Source: Chloroflexota bacterium
GTDB taxonomy: Bacteria; Chloroflexota; Chloroflexia; QHBQ01; JADMIH01
Assembly: GCA_015478675.1 (NCBI GenBank)
Contig: JADMIH010000029.1
Span: 1 to 29,691, forward strand
Length of the DNA: 29,691 nt
Direction: 5' to 3'
The notes beneath the pieces are model-generated. The model made no database searches and was not told the origin of the DNA. It saw only the letters and a list, made by a program, of their open reading frames with translations. This document shows positions 1 through 7,605 of this stretch, piece by piece (positions within the stretch are counted from its first letter, which is position 1; the number at the start of each line of letters is the position of its first letter). The translations under genes were made by a program, and so were the position numbers.

Positions 1-28
1 AGGGCTGCATCAACCAGCCTGGCTTTTA

Positions 29-598
29 TTAGCTGTTTATGTAAGTGTCAGTAGTAGCTGAATGATAAATTTCTGTTCTGTCAGAAGGTATCTCTTCATC
101 TGTACGGGAATTCAAATGGATGGAGATATAACGCCAGTTGCTCGGTGTTCCACCGTTTGCCTGATAAGCATCGTTATTCATTTGAGCCCGGCGATCGTTA
201 CATATTGTGATGTCTGTAATCCGTGTATAGTTTATCGCGGCACCCTGACCATGTAAGACGCCTCCCAGAGCAAGTCCTATTCGGAGTGTCTACTCTCTTT
301 CTGTAGTTCCCGCCGGACCATCAGTTCCCTGTGCTTGGCAAGGCAGCCCCGGTGCATTTGCGCCGCCATGACCTGGGTCGATATAAAAGTGAAAGCCAAC
401 AAGCTCTCCTCCGAGTTGTAATGGCAATGGCGTTATTGAGGCTGGACCAACTGACGAAGCAGGTAAATTGGAGTCGTTGGATTTAGCAGCCGCTGAACTG
501 TTGACGACAATAATGCAGAGCAAAAAGGCCAACGCTAATCCAACTACCATGCTTAGAATTGGTTTGAGCTTGATAGGTCCTTCGATAAGAAATAACAT
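29..598 (-). pseudogene. N-acetylmuramoyl-L-alanine amidase (Amidase_3), interrupted by in-frame TAG
   Basis: The start is normal: ATG at 598 with GAGGAG six bases upstream. The product begins with a hydrophobic export segment (about residues 12-33) followed by the Amidase_3 zinc motif YIDPGHGG (about residues 72-79). The open frame stops at TAG 290-292 just after TTERE, where the family has its second zinc ligand (Glu). In the same frame, beyond the TAG, family features continue: a helix-like stretch ending NYTRITD, an R-x-Q-M-N segment, and WRYISIHLNS with the third zinc ligand (His). The frame ends at TAA 29-31, while a neighbouring frame just after it reads KARLVDAA, resembling the next helix, so a second frameshift is likely. 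The intact family cleaves the amide bond between N-acetylmuramate and L-alanine in peptidoglycan. Called a pseudogene; a sequencing error or stop-codon read-through cannot be excluded. Confidence 0.75.
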
Positions 599-691
599 GA
601 TTGCTCCTCGTTCATGCCGATACTAACCGCACTAATCACAACTCAGAATAGTATGTATCCCGATGAGAAACATACAAATTTGCTTCCGAAC

Positions 692-2077
692 TTACTTTGT
701 AGCCAGCAAATACAAAGCTGGCGTGATGTCCGAGCATGGCCATGGCTTGCAATTAGCACTGAATGAGAGTACGGCGAGCTGAGAACCGTCAGGAGACCAC
801 GCAGGCCTCATTATTGAACCCTCTTCAGCAGCGCCACTCCCTATGTTGCCAACAATCCCCGATTTTCTGGCGGGAACATCAATTATGTAAGTATGGCTTG
901 TGAGAGGGGCTGATGGGCTATTAGGTTCATCCTGCCCGCCTTCCTGCACAGAGTAGGCGATTTGCTTACTATCGGGTTTCCAGACACCATTGTACAAACC
1001 GTGCCCACAGCTAGGTTGCACATCAGCTTGTTGTTGCCCATCGGCGCTTACCAGCACGCCTTCAATGCACCCACCCACCGTAGCATCCATAAGAAACCAA
1101 TTACCATCAGGTGACCAACTATGCACATCAACGCCGGCACCAGGGGTGGTAATTTGTAAACGTTGGCCCGTAGCGAGATCCAGCAGGTAGACTGTTTCGG
1201 GAGAGGAGCCGTGGAATACAGTGTCAGTAGTTTGCTGATCGGTAACGTAAGCTAACCATCTGCCCCCTGGTTGGACAGCGCCTGCTCTCATGTATGGGAC
1301 GTTTCGCGTCTCTACTATATGCCCATTAGCATCTAATGTTACGAGTTTATCTCCGCCTATGTAGTCCCCACGTACAATACCGCTTGCTCTTGTAGCACTC
1401 CACCAATGAATGTTCAATACTGGCCCTGTGTCGAGCACTTCCTCAATTGTTGGGGCCTGCCCGACGGAAAATCGTACCACATCCAAATGCCCAGACGAGC
1501 TAGGTGTCTGAATGCTCTTATCTATGTGCGGAACGAACAGAGTATTGCTCTTCGGTTGTTGATCCGCAAGCAGGTTCCAGATAGCATCTTGGTCATAAGT
1601 GTGAAGTAACGTGGCATTTGTGCCATCAAGATTCGCCCAATACAGCCCCCCGGCGTCCGTTACATATATCAACTTGTCGCTTGTAGGTGCCCAGGTAATG
1701 GAATGTATAGGAACACTGCTGTTGATGGCACTTTGTACAGGTGCGTTAGCAGTAAGCCCCATAGTCACACTCGTTACCAGGCTAGAGGTCACTATTGCAG
1801 CAGCTTGCAGAGGCGCAGGAGTGGGCGTACTGGGTAGGGGCGTCCGAGAAGGGGTGATAATGGGTAGAGGTATCTGTCTTGTACCTTGCGGCGCGGGCAC
1901 TACTGGCACAGCGGGCGCTTGAGCTTTGCCTTGCTGCTGCGGGACATTAGCTACATCTGCAGGGGGTGTTGTAGCTTGCCTGGCAGAGAAGCCTCCGGCA
2001 AGCGCCCACACAGCTATCACTGCCATGCAGCCCAGAATTAGTAGCCTGGCTATCATAGGATAAACTTTGCGTTGCAT
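692..2077 (-). CDS. Exported or membrane-anchored PD40/TolB-like beta-propeller protein
   Basis: This 461-residue protein has an N-terminal hydrophobic segment (about residues 9-30), a Pro/Thr/Ala-rich linker to about residue 95, and a C-terminal region of repeated blades. The blades show the PD40/WD40-like signature: ITWAPTSDKLIYVTD, HSWSPDGNWFLMD, GVWKPDSKQIAYSV and PAWSPDGSQLAVLSF. Such propellers usually act as extracytoplasmic binding or scaffold domains; the ligand is unknown and no catalytic residues are visible. The ATG at 2077 follows a purine-rich AGGGGAGGGGAAGA stretch; an internal ATG eight codons in is an alternative. It is divergent from another propeller protein at 2450, so the two may be functionally paired. 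A near-consensus promoter lies about 140 bases upstream. Confidence 0.75.
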   Translation of the reverse strand: MQRKVYPMIARLLILGCMAVIAVWALAGGFSARQATTPPADVANVPQQQGKAQAPAVPVVPAPQGTRQIPLPIITPSRTPLPSTPTPAPLQAAAIVTSSLVTSVTMGLTANAPVQSAINSSVPIHSITWAPTSDKLIYVTDAGGLYWANLDGTNATLLHTYDQDAIWNLLADQQPKSNTLFVPHIDKSIQTPSSSGHLDVVRFSVGQAPTIEEVLDTGPVLNIHWWSATRASGIVRGDYIGGDKLVTLDANGHIVETRNVPYMRAGAVQPGGRWLAYVTDQQTTDTVFHGSSPETVYLLDLATGQRLQITTPGAGVDVHSWSPDGNWFLMDATVGGCIEGVLVSADGQQQADVQPSCGHGLYNGVWKPDSKQIAYSVQEGGQDEPNSPSAPLTSHTYIIDVPARKSGIVGNIGSGAAEEGSIMRPAWSPDGSQLAVLSFSANCKPWPCSDITPALYLLATK

Positions 2078-2214
2078 TCTTCCCCTCCCCTTTCCTGCTA
2101 CACAAGCAAATGTGCCTATGCGTTATAACATCATGTGAGCCAGTTACAGGATAACCTAAAAACGCCACCATAGATATGCTGAGTAGTATCGTCACTCGTA
2201 TGCTGATGAGGTGT

Positions 2215-2241
2215 ATTATAACGGGTGGGGTGCTTTGTCAA
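2215..2241 (-). promoter_or_regulatory. Consensus sigma70-type promoter for the 692-2077 gene
   Basis: On the minus strand TTGACA (2241-2236) is followed after 15 bases by TATAAT (2220-2215). Both hexamers match the consensus exactly, but the spacer is shorter than the usual 16-18. Transcription would start near 2208, giving a leader of about 130 bases. This is read directly from the sequence; activity is inferred. Confidence 0.6.
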
Positions 2242-2371
2242 TAGGTGCTGTCAGATTACTAGCCATAATACACACCCAGGTTCTGTAAACAAGCTGGCGC
2301 TCTCGATTCTCCTGGAGTCCTGGCGTTTTGATCTTGGGCCTGAGCGACCTGCATCTTCGCTCCTGCTGTGC

Positions 2372-2377
2372 TATAAT
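2372..2377 (+). promoter_or_regulatory. Candidate -10 box for the 2450-4363 gene
   Basis: TATAAT is present 72 bases before the ATG at 2450. The -35 position (CTGCAT at 2349-2354) is poor. The gene has a good ribosome site, AGGAG at 2437-2441, eight bases before its ATG. The 372-base gap 2078-2449 otherwise holds the divergent promoter and nothing else I can support. Confidence 0.4.
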
Positions 2378-2449
2378 TGTTAGGGTCTAAATACCAGCGG
2401 CAGTAGTTCAGTTCCATCCACAATAGCATAAGAAATAGGAGATAAGCAC

Positions 2450-4363
2450 ATGTTCTCTTTCCTCCCAGGGAGACAAACGCACACACTTTCCAACCTCTTT
2501 GTGGCGCTTGCTATGCTGGCGACCACTCTGGGGATAGCTCCCGCGGTTAGCGCGCAGACGCAACCCCCACCGGCACCTGCCGTGCAGCCTGCTGCACCGC
2601 CCGATGTACTCTCCTACGTAGGGGATATTTTACCGCAGCGGCAGCGCGATCTTTTCACTATGCGCCTCGACGGCAGCGACAAAAAGCAGCTTACCCAGGG
2701 ATTCAACGTCTGGTTTGCATCGTGGGCACCGGAAGGCAAGAGGCTGGCGGTCACTACGGAAGCGGGCCAACTCTATACCCTCAACGCGGATGGCTCGAAC
2801 CTGAAGCTCATCACGGGCGGCGCATTCTCGCCTCCATTCTGGTCACCCGATGGGCGTTTCATCGCCTACGTAGGGGGCGAGCATTTCGCTTCGCCTGTGG
2901 CGAAGGGAAATCTGCGGATAATACCCGCCACGGGCGGCACGCCCTGGGTGGTGCCGGGCGGTGAGGACATTCCTTCGCTTCCCCCCGGCGCGGCGGCGGT
3001 GGCGTGGTCGGGCGACGGCACGCGCATCGCTTGCGGCTGGCCCGGTCGTATCCTGACGGTTGCCAATGGCCCTGGCGCTCCGGTAGCTAACGAGCCGCTC
3101 AAAGGCGCGGGCGCGGGCATGTTTGTGGTGGCCGGTGGGTGGGCGCCCGATGGCAAGCACCTGGCTGTCACCGATGGCAAGCAATACGGCATACTCGATA
3201 TGACCACAGGCAATTTCGTCTCTATAGCCACATCGCTGCCGCAGCCCGGCATGGCGCGGCCCGGCGTCGCCTGGTCCCCCAGCATAAAGAAGGTGGCTTT
3301 TGCCATCAATAGCGCGGCGCAGGACGGGCAAAGGCTCTTCCTGGCCGATATGGACGGGCAGAACCCCAAGCTCATCCTATCAGCCCCGCACAAAGCGGTT
3401 TATCGTGGCGAGGTGAGCGATTACGGCCCACCATTCTTCTCATCGGATTCCAAAACAATGCTGCTGAGAGTGTCGCGCACCACCACCGAGCGCGACGGCA
3501 CTCTACTTTTCACCCATGAGTCCTGGCTTGTACGCACCGACGGTTCAGGCGGCGAGAAGCTGGTGGACGGCTTCAACGCCAACTGGCAGCCCAAAGCCAA
3601 GCTGAACCTGCCAGACCCTGCATTCTGGTTCCAATGGCGCACTACCGACCTGCCTGTGGCTAATGGTCAAGCTGCGCGGCCCTGGGTCTGGGGGCCCACT
3701 GTCATCTTCTCCGGCACCGAGCCTTTTGCCGGCGCGCCTGGTGGCAATCTGCAAGTGGTTTACTTCGACAAGGGGCGCATGGACCTCTCGCAGCCAGATG
3801 CCACGCAGCCCACAAAGTATATAGTGACGGGTGGAGCGCTGGCGCGGGAACTGGTCACAGGTCAGATAGCTACAGGAGCAGCACAATTCGAGGCGCGCCC
3901 ATCGCCCGACGTGTTGGTGGCAGGTGATAATCCTGGTGCCGATGCTCCTACCTATGCCACCTTCAACAAGCTGGGCGCAGGCACCGACGCAGGCAAAGCG
4001 CAAGACCGCACGGGTCAGCCCGTAGATGCTACGCTGGCTCGCGACGGCACTTTACGCAGCAACCCTGATCTGGGTGCGCTTGTGAAAGTAGCCTCTTTTG
4101 TACCGGAGACAGGGCATAACCTGGCTGATCTCTTTGCTAATTACTTCAAGGCGCAATCGTGGGACTGGATAGCGCTGGCGGGCTACCCGATCTCAGAGCC
4201 TTACTGGGCGCGAGTAGATGTGGCAGGCCAGCAACACGACGTGCTTGTGCAGCTCTTCGAGCGTCGCACCCTTACGTACGACCCTGCCATGCCTGACGGC
4301 TACAAGGTGCAGTTCGGCAATGTAGGCAGACACTATTATGACTGGCGCTATGGGACAAAGTAG
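2450..4363 (+). CDS. Secreted PD40/TolB-like beta-propeller protein with a Chloroflexota-type C-terminal domain
   Basis: The 637-residue protein starts with a signal peptide (hydrophobic core about residues 16-30, probable cleavage after AVSA near residue 36). A beta-propeller with PD40-type blades follows at about residues 50-390 (for example DLFTMRLDGSDKKQLT, PFWSPDGRFIAYVG, AWSGDGTRIAC, GWAPDGKHLAVTDG). The last part (about 545-637) carries the pattern ETGHN-LADLF-NYF, GYPISEPYW, VQLFERRTLTYDP and FGNVGRHYYDWRY. I recognise this arrangement as a recurrent C-terminal module of secreted Chloroflexota proteins, with no established function known to me. The start is supported by AGGAG eight bases upstream. 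It is divergent from the propeller gene at 692-2077. No enzyme motif is visible; a surface binding or scaffold role is an inference. Confidence 0.75.
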   Translation: MFSFLPGRQTHTLSNLFVALAMLATTLGIAPAVSAQTQPPPAPAVQPAAPPDVLSYVGDILPQRQRDLFTMRLDGSDKKQLTQGFNVWFASWAPEGKRLAVTTEAGQLYTLNADGSNLKLITGGAFSPPFWSPDGRFIAYVGGEHFASPVAKGNLRIIPATGGTPWVVPGGEDIPSLPPGAAAVAWSGDGTRIACGWPGRILTVANGPGAPVANEPLKGAGAGMFVVAGGWAPDGKHLAVTDGKQYGILDMTTGNFVSIATSLPQPGMARPGVAWSPSIKKVAFAINSAAQDGQRLFLADMDGQNPKLILSAPHKAVYRGEVSDYGPPFFSSDSKTMLLRVSRTTTERDGTLLFTHESWLVRTDGSGGEKLVDGFNANWQPKAKLNLPDPAFWFQWRTTDLPVANGQAARPWVWGPTVIFSGTEPFAGAPGGNLQVVYFDKGRMDLSQPDATQPTKYIVTGGALARELVTGQIATGAAQFEARPSPDVLVAGDNPGADAPTYATFNKLGAGTDAGKAQDRTGQPVDATLARDGTLRSNPDLGALVKVASFVPETGHNLADLFANYFKAQSWDWIALAGYPISEPYWARVDVAGQQHDVLVQLFERRTLTYDPAMPDGYKVQFGNVGRHYYDWRYGTK

Positions 4364-4524
4364 GCAGGATGGCTGCTCCTGGCGGTCAACCCGCCCTTGC
4401 ATCGAGCTAATCGAAGACCCATCCTCTCCGCTTGCGCAAGCAAGGTCTGCATGTGTTGAATGTCCTTGTCCAGCTATTTCGTGGTGCTCCCATCATGCCG
4501 ATCTTATCAGGCTGAGTAGCTACG

Positions 4525-5190
4525 ATGAGTGATACAGAACGACAGGGCAACGTGTCGGGCCTGGGCAAAGCGGCGACGGGAGGAGACGCGGGCGAGCCGG
4601 CAATCACGCCGGGCACGCACGCAAGCTTGGATCCGCTGCGCGGAAAGCCCGGCCTGTCCATGATCGCACTACAGATTGTGACGATCATAGTCGGGTACGA
4701 GTGGTTCATTTCCGGCATCACCAAGGTTGTTCGAGGTGGGTTTCCATCTGGGCTGGCGGGCGAACTGGCGGGGAAATCTGAGGGCGTACCGGCGTGGTAC
4801 CTCAGTCTCATGCAAAATGCTTTTATACCTAACGCGGAGGTCTTCGGCTATGTCATCGAAGTAGCCGAGCTCCTTGCTGGGGTCGCGCTCATCGCCGGAC
4901 CCCTCATCTGGATATTCGCCTGGGACCGCGTCTCCGACCTCTTACGCAAGGCTATCCTCTTCTTCATCGCTGTCTCCGCAATCGGCACTACATTCCTGGC
5001 TATCAACCTCCATCTTGCTAACGGCGGGCCTCATCCCTGGCTCATTCCAGGTAATGCTTTCGATGAAGGTATAGACCTCGACAGCATTCTACCGGCGATT
5101 CAGATCGTGGTAGCGGCGGTCAACATCATCTTCCTTCAACGCCTCCGCCTCCAGAGGCCCGCTAGCGTTGCCCCGCCTGCCGCAGGTTGA
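4525..5190 (+). CDS. DoxX/DoxD-like four-helix membrane protein
   Basis: This 221-residue protein has a polar N-terminus (residues 1-43) followed by four predicted membrane segments at about 44-65, 103-131, 141-163 and 188-206. The first segment contains GYEWFISGITKVVRGGFPSG and the second EVAELLAGVALI, which resemble the DoxX/TQO-small-subunit fold (family members have an early helix with a Gly-x-x-Lys pattern and an E-x-x-x-G helix). DoxD/DoxX proteins are membrane partners of redox enzymes, for example thiosulfate:quinone oxidoreductase, but many are uncharacterised and no redox partner gene lies next door. The ATG at 4525 has no clear ribosome site, so a later start at the ATG before IALQIV (4660) is possible. 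Family call moderate; substrate unknown. Confidence 0.6.
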   Translation: MSDTERQGNVSGLGKAATGGDAGEPAITPGTHASLDPLRGKPGLSMIALQIVTIIVGYEWFISGITKVVRGGFPSGLAGELAGKSEGVPAWYLSLMQNAFIPNAEVFGYVIEVAELLAGVALIAGPLIWIFAWDRVSDLLRKAILFFIAVSAIGTTFLAINLHLANGGPHPWLIPGNAFDEGIDLDSILPAIQIVVAAVNIIFLQRLRLQRPASVAPPAAG

Positions 5191-5203
5191 GCATAGAGCA
5201 CCT

Positions 5204-5224
5204 GCCGCGCGCGAGCGGGCTTTT
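5204..5224 (+). terminator. Weak candidate Rho-independent terminator
   Basis: A short GC stem (GCCGC / GCGGGC with one bulged G) and loop GCGCGA is followed directly by TTTT, 14 bases after the stop codon at 5190. It lies in the convergent gap before phosphoglucomutase. The stem is short and imperfect, hence the low confidence. Confidence 0.35.
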
Positions 5225-5317
5225 GAGTGAGCAGGAGCGGCGATTGGACGCCCCGGGAAAAGCCAGTGGAAGGCATGGGCGCAAGGGCACGACGTGCGCG
5301 CGGTGCTGGGTACAAGC

Positions 5318-6973
5318 TTATGACTCTCCACGCACAATGGTTTCGGCTTCAGCAAGGACCTGATCGAGGTGCGCCTGGCTGGTGAAGCTCTCTGCATACA
5401 CTTTGTTGACGTTTTCGGTGCCCGATGGGCGTGCCGCGAACCAGCTATGCTCCGTCACGACTTTGAGACCGCCTATCGGCGCGTCGTTGCCAGGCGCAGT
5501 GGTCAGCTTGGCCTGTATAGCTTCCCCGCCGAGAGTGGTGGCCTTGACGTTGCCTGGGGCCAGCTTGCTCAGGCGCGCCTTCTGCTCCGGCGTGGCTGGG
5601 GAGTCGATGCGGGTGTAGAATGGGGTTCCCAGGCGGGCCGTGAGATCAGCGTAGTGCTGTCCGGGGTCGCGGCCTGTGCGAGCGGTGATCTCAGCCGCCA
5701 GCAGCCCCATGATCAGCCCATCCTTGTCGGTGGTCCAGACTGTACCGTCGCGTCGCAGGAAGGAGGCTCCCGCGCTCTCCTCCCCACCGAAACCGAGCCC
5801 GCCGTCGAGCAAGCCCGACACGAACCACTTGAACCCCACCGGCACCTCGTAGAGCTCCCGACCGAGGTCACGTGCCACGCGGTCTATCAGGCTGCTGCTC
5901 ACCACTGTCTTTCCCACCCTGCTCGTTGCGGGCCAGCCTCTCCTGTTCCTGAACAGATACCAGATGGCGACCGCCAGGTAGTGGTTGGGATTCATCAGGC
6001 CGCTACTGCGGGTGACGATGCCGTGCCGGTCGGCGTCCGGGTCGGTGCCGAAGGCAATATCGTATTTGTCTTTCAGGCGAACCAGGTTGGTCATGACATA
6101 TGGTGATGAGATGTCCATACGGATTCTGCCGTCGTAGTCAACCGGCACGAAGCGAAAGGTGGGGTCAACCGTCTTGTTCACGACGCTAAGGCGCAGGCCG
6201 TATCGCTCGGCAATTGGCTCGCAGTAGCCCAGTGCCGCGCCGCCCAGAGGGTCCGCTCCTATAGTAATCCCCGCCGCTCGAATCGCCTCCATGTCAACTA
6301 CGCTTCCGAGGTCGGCGACGTATGGGGTAATGAAGTCGTAGGGGCGAGTAGTCGGGGCGGCGAGAGCGGTGGCGTAAGCAACCCTGCGCACCCCACGATT
6401 TCTCTCAGCCAGGAGCGCGTTCGCCCGCTCCTGGATCCAAAGTGTAATATCAGGTTCAGCGGGGCCGCCGTTCGGCGGATTGTACTTGAAGCCGCCGTCG
6501 CGGGGAGGGTTGTGCGAGGGGGTGATGATGATGCCATCGGCAAGGCCTGCCTTCGAGCCGCGCTCGCGGCCCCGGTTATATGTCAGGATGGCGTGCGAGA
6601 CGACAGGGACCGGGGTGAGCGCGTTGTCGAAGGCAGGCAGAGTTTCCACGCCGTGCGCTGCCAGCACCTCAAGCGCCGTCCGCTCGGCAGGCTCGGAGAG
6701 GGCGTGGGAGTCTTTGCCCAGAAAGAGAGGGCCTGTAATACCCTGCGCGGCGCGGTATTCGACGATAGCCTGCGTGATTGCCAGGATATGGTCCTCATTG
6801 AAGGTAGTGTCCGCAGCCGAGCCGCGATGCCCCGACGTGCCGAAACGAACGCGCTGCTCTGGGACGGATGGGTCCGGATGCAGGTCGTAATATTGGCCCT
6901 GGAGCCGAACGGTGTCAATCAGCAGGTCGTCCGGCGCGGGTTTGCCCGCCAGTGGGCTGATCTTCTCTTCCAT
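5318..6973 (-). CDS. pgm: Phosphoglucomutase (alpha-D-glucose-phosphate specific)
   Basis: This cytosolic enzyme interconverts glucose-1-phosphate and glucose-6-phosphate, supplying the precursor for UDP-glucose and hence UDP-glucuronate. The 551-residue product matches bacterial Pgm in length (E. coli about 546). Visible motifs are RFGTSGHRG (residues 43-51), the phosphoserine loop [11 protein letters not shown] (Ser153), the magnesium loop DPDADRHG (Asp311, 313, 315), [14 protein letters not shown] for sugar binding, and the C-terminal phosphate loop RPSGTEN. The open frame extends 26 codons upstream, but ATG 6973 is chosen because AAGGAG lies nine bases before it and the family similarity begins there. 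It is transcribed alone, towards the DoxX-like gene. The adjacent exopolysaccharide genes need sugar nucleotides derived from its product, so the placement may be functional. The 273 bases upstream (6974-7246) mostly hold the tail of the RHS remnant. Confidence 0.95.
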   Translation of the reverse strand: MEEKISPLAGKPAPDDLLIDTVRLQGQYYDLHPDPSVPEQRVRFGTSGHRGSAADTTFNEDHILAITQAIVEYRAAQGITGPLFLGKDSHALSEPAERTALEVLAAHGVETLPAFDNALTPVPVVSHAILTYNRGRERGSKAGLADGIIITPSHNPPRDGGFKYNPPNGGPAEPDITLWIQERANALLAERNRGVRRVAYATALAAPTTRPYDFITPYVADLGSVVDMEAIRAAGITIGADPLGGAALGYCEPIAERYGLRLSVVNKTVDPTFRFVPVDYDGRIRMDISSPYVMTNLVRLKDKYDIAFGTDPDADRHGIVTRSSGLMNPNHYLAVAIWYLFRNRRGWPATSRVGKTVVSSSLIDRVARDLGRELYEVPVGFKWFVSGLLDGGLGFGGEESAGASFLRRDGTVWTTDKDGLIMGLLAAEITARTGRDPGQHYADLTARLGTPFYTRIDSPATPEQKARLSKLAPGNVKATTLGGEAIQAKLTTAPGNDAPIGGLKVVTEHSWFAARPSGTENVNKVYAESFTSQAHLDQVLAEAETIVRGES

Positions 6974-7136
6974 GTTTTTACACTCCTTCTTTCCTTCAGG
7001 ACAACAATACAGCGTTGCGGCAGGGTACGGGCTGCGGCACCGGTGGCACATCTTCCGCGGTATATTCTGTGACGGGGCTGGGCGGCCTTGCGCAGCCTGG
7101 GCACCGGTAAAAAGCTGGCATCCTGCGAATAGAGGT

Positions 7137-7600
7137 CTAACGGATGTACAAGCTGATCTTCGATCTCTGGTCGTAGTGCACCCTCTGAATTACATCAGGT
7201 GCTGGAGCTGTATCTACGATGAGAGTGGTGCTACCCAGTTGATCATCTACTGCTCATTGGCATTCACCCCTGGCTGGTTAGCTCTCCTCATCCCTACCGT
7301 CTTGCTGCCGAACATGTAGCAGACAATATATGGTGAGTTGGAGCCGCTGTTGAGTGTCTCCTCATGGCCGTTGGCGTAGAGAGTAGAGGTGGTCTTGCCG
7401 CCGGAGGTCACGTTCTGGATGATGCGCTTATCTGTGCCATCGTAGATGAACGTTGAGGTGGTAGATGCACTCGTTATCTGCACCAGGAGGCTCTTCTGGT
7501 CGAACGTGCGGCTCTGGTTAGTGCCCGCAGGGGTGTTGGTCGCCGCCTTGAACATTTTTCCGGCTTCTTGAGAGTCATTTGGGCTAGAGGATTGCCGGCC
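7137..7600 (-). pseudogene. Remnant of an RHS/YD-repeat protein, frameshifted
   Basis: Reading the minus strand from about 7600, an open frame without a convincing start or ribosome site gives typical RHS core sequence: TNTPAGTNQSRTFDQKSLLV, FIYDGTDKRIIQNVT and SPYIVCYMFGSKTVGMRR. That frame stops at TAG 7247-7249. In the next frame (7253-7137) the homology goes on with DDQLGSTTLIVDTA and VIQRVHYDQ, equivalent to the conserved DHLGST...RYxPFGE region of RHS cores, before stopping at 7137. So the piece is truncated at both ends and carries a frameshift near 7250. RHS proteins are large secreted or contact-dependent toxin-delivery shells; here only about 150 residues are left. Its 5' end abuts the stop codon of the glycosylphosphotransferase gene, suggesting deletion debris at the edge of the polysaccharide locus. 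Confidence 0.75.
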
Positions 7601-7605
7601 TGTGG

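Noticed and set aside
62..256. Plus-strand ORF opposite the amidase
   Set aside because: It lies antisense to clear amidase homology (NYTRITD, ISIHLNS) and has no recognisable content or ribosome site.
1992..2077. Lipoprotein signal (LILGC) in the minus-strand propeller protein
   Set aside because: The residues before the Cys do not fit a good lipobox, and the hydrophobic stretch continues after it, so a plain anchor or signal peptide is more likely.
2259..2354. Minus-strand small ORF (about 31 codons, starting MQVAQAQDQ) with GGAG upstream, possibly the tail of an older gene
   Set aside because: It is very short, overlaps the likely plus-strand promoter region, matches no family I know, and has no supporting neighbour; kept only as a low-probability idea.
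2843..3393. Long overlapping antisense ORFs inside the plus-strand propeller gene
   Set aside because: The plus strand carries clear PD40 blades throughout; the antisense frames are arginine/proline-rich low-information shadows.
5369..6106. 245-codon plus-strand ORF across phosphoglucomutase
   Set aside because: Phosphoglucomutase motifs occupy the opposite strand across the same region, so this frame is a GC-driven shadow.
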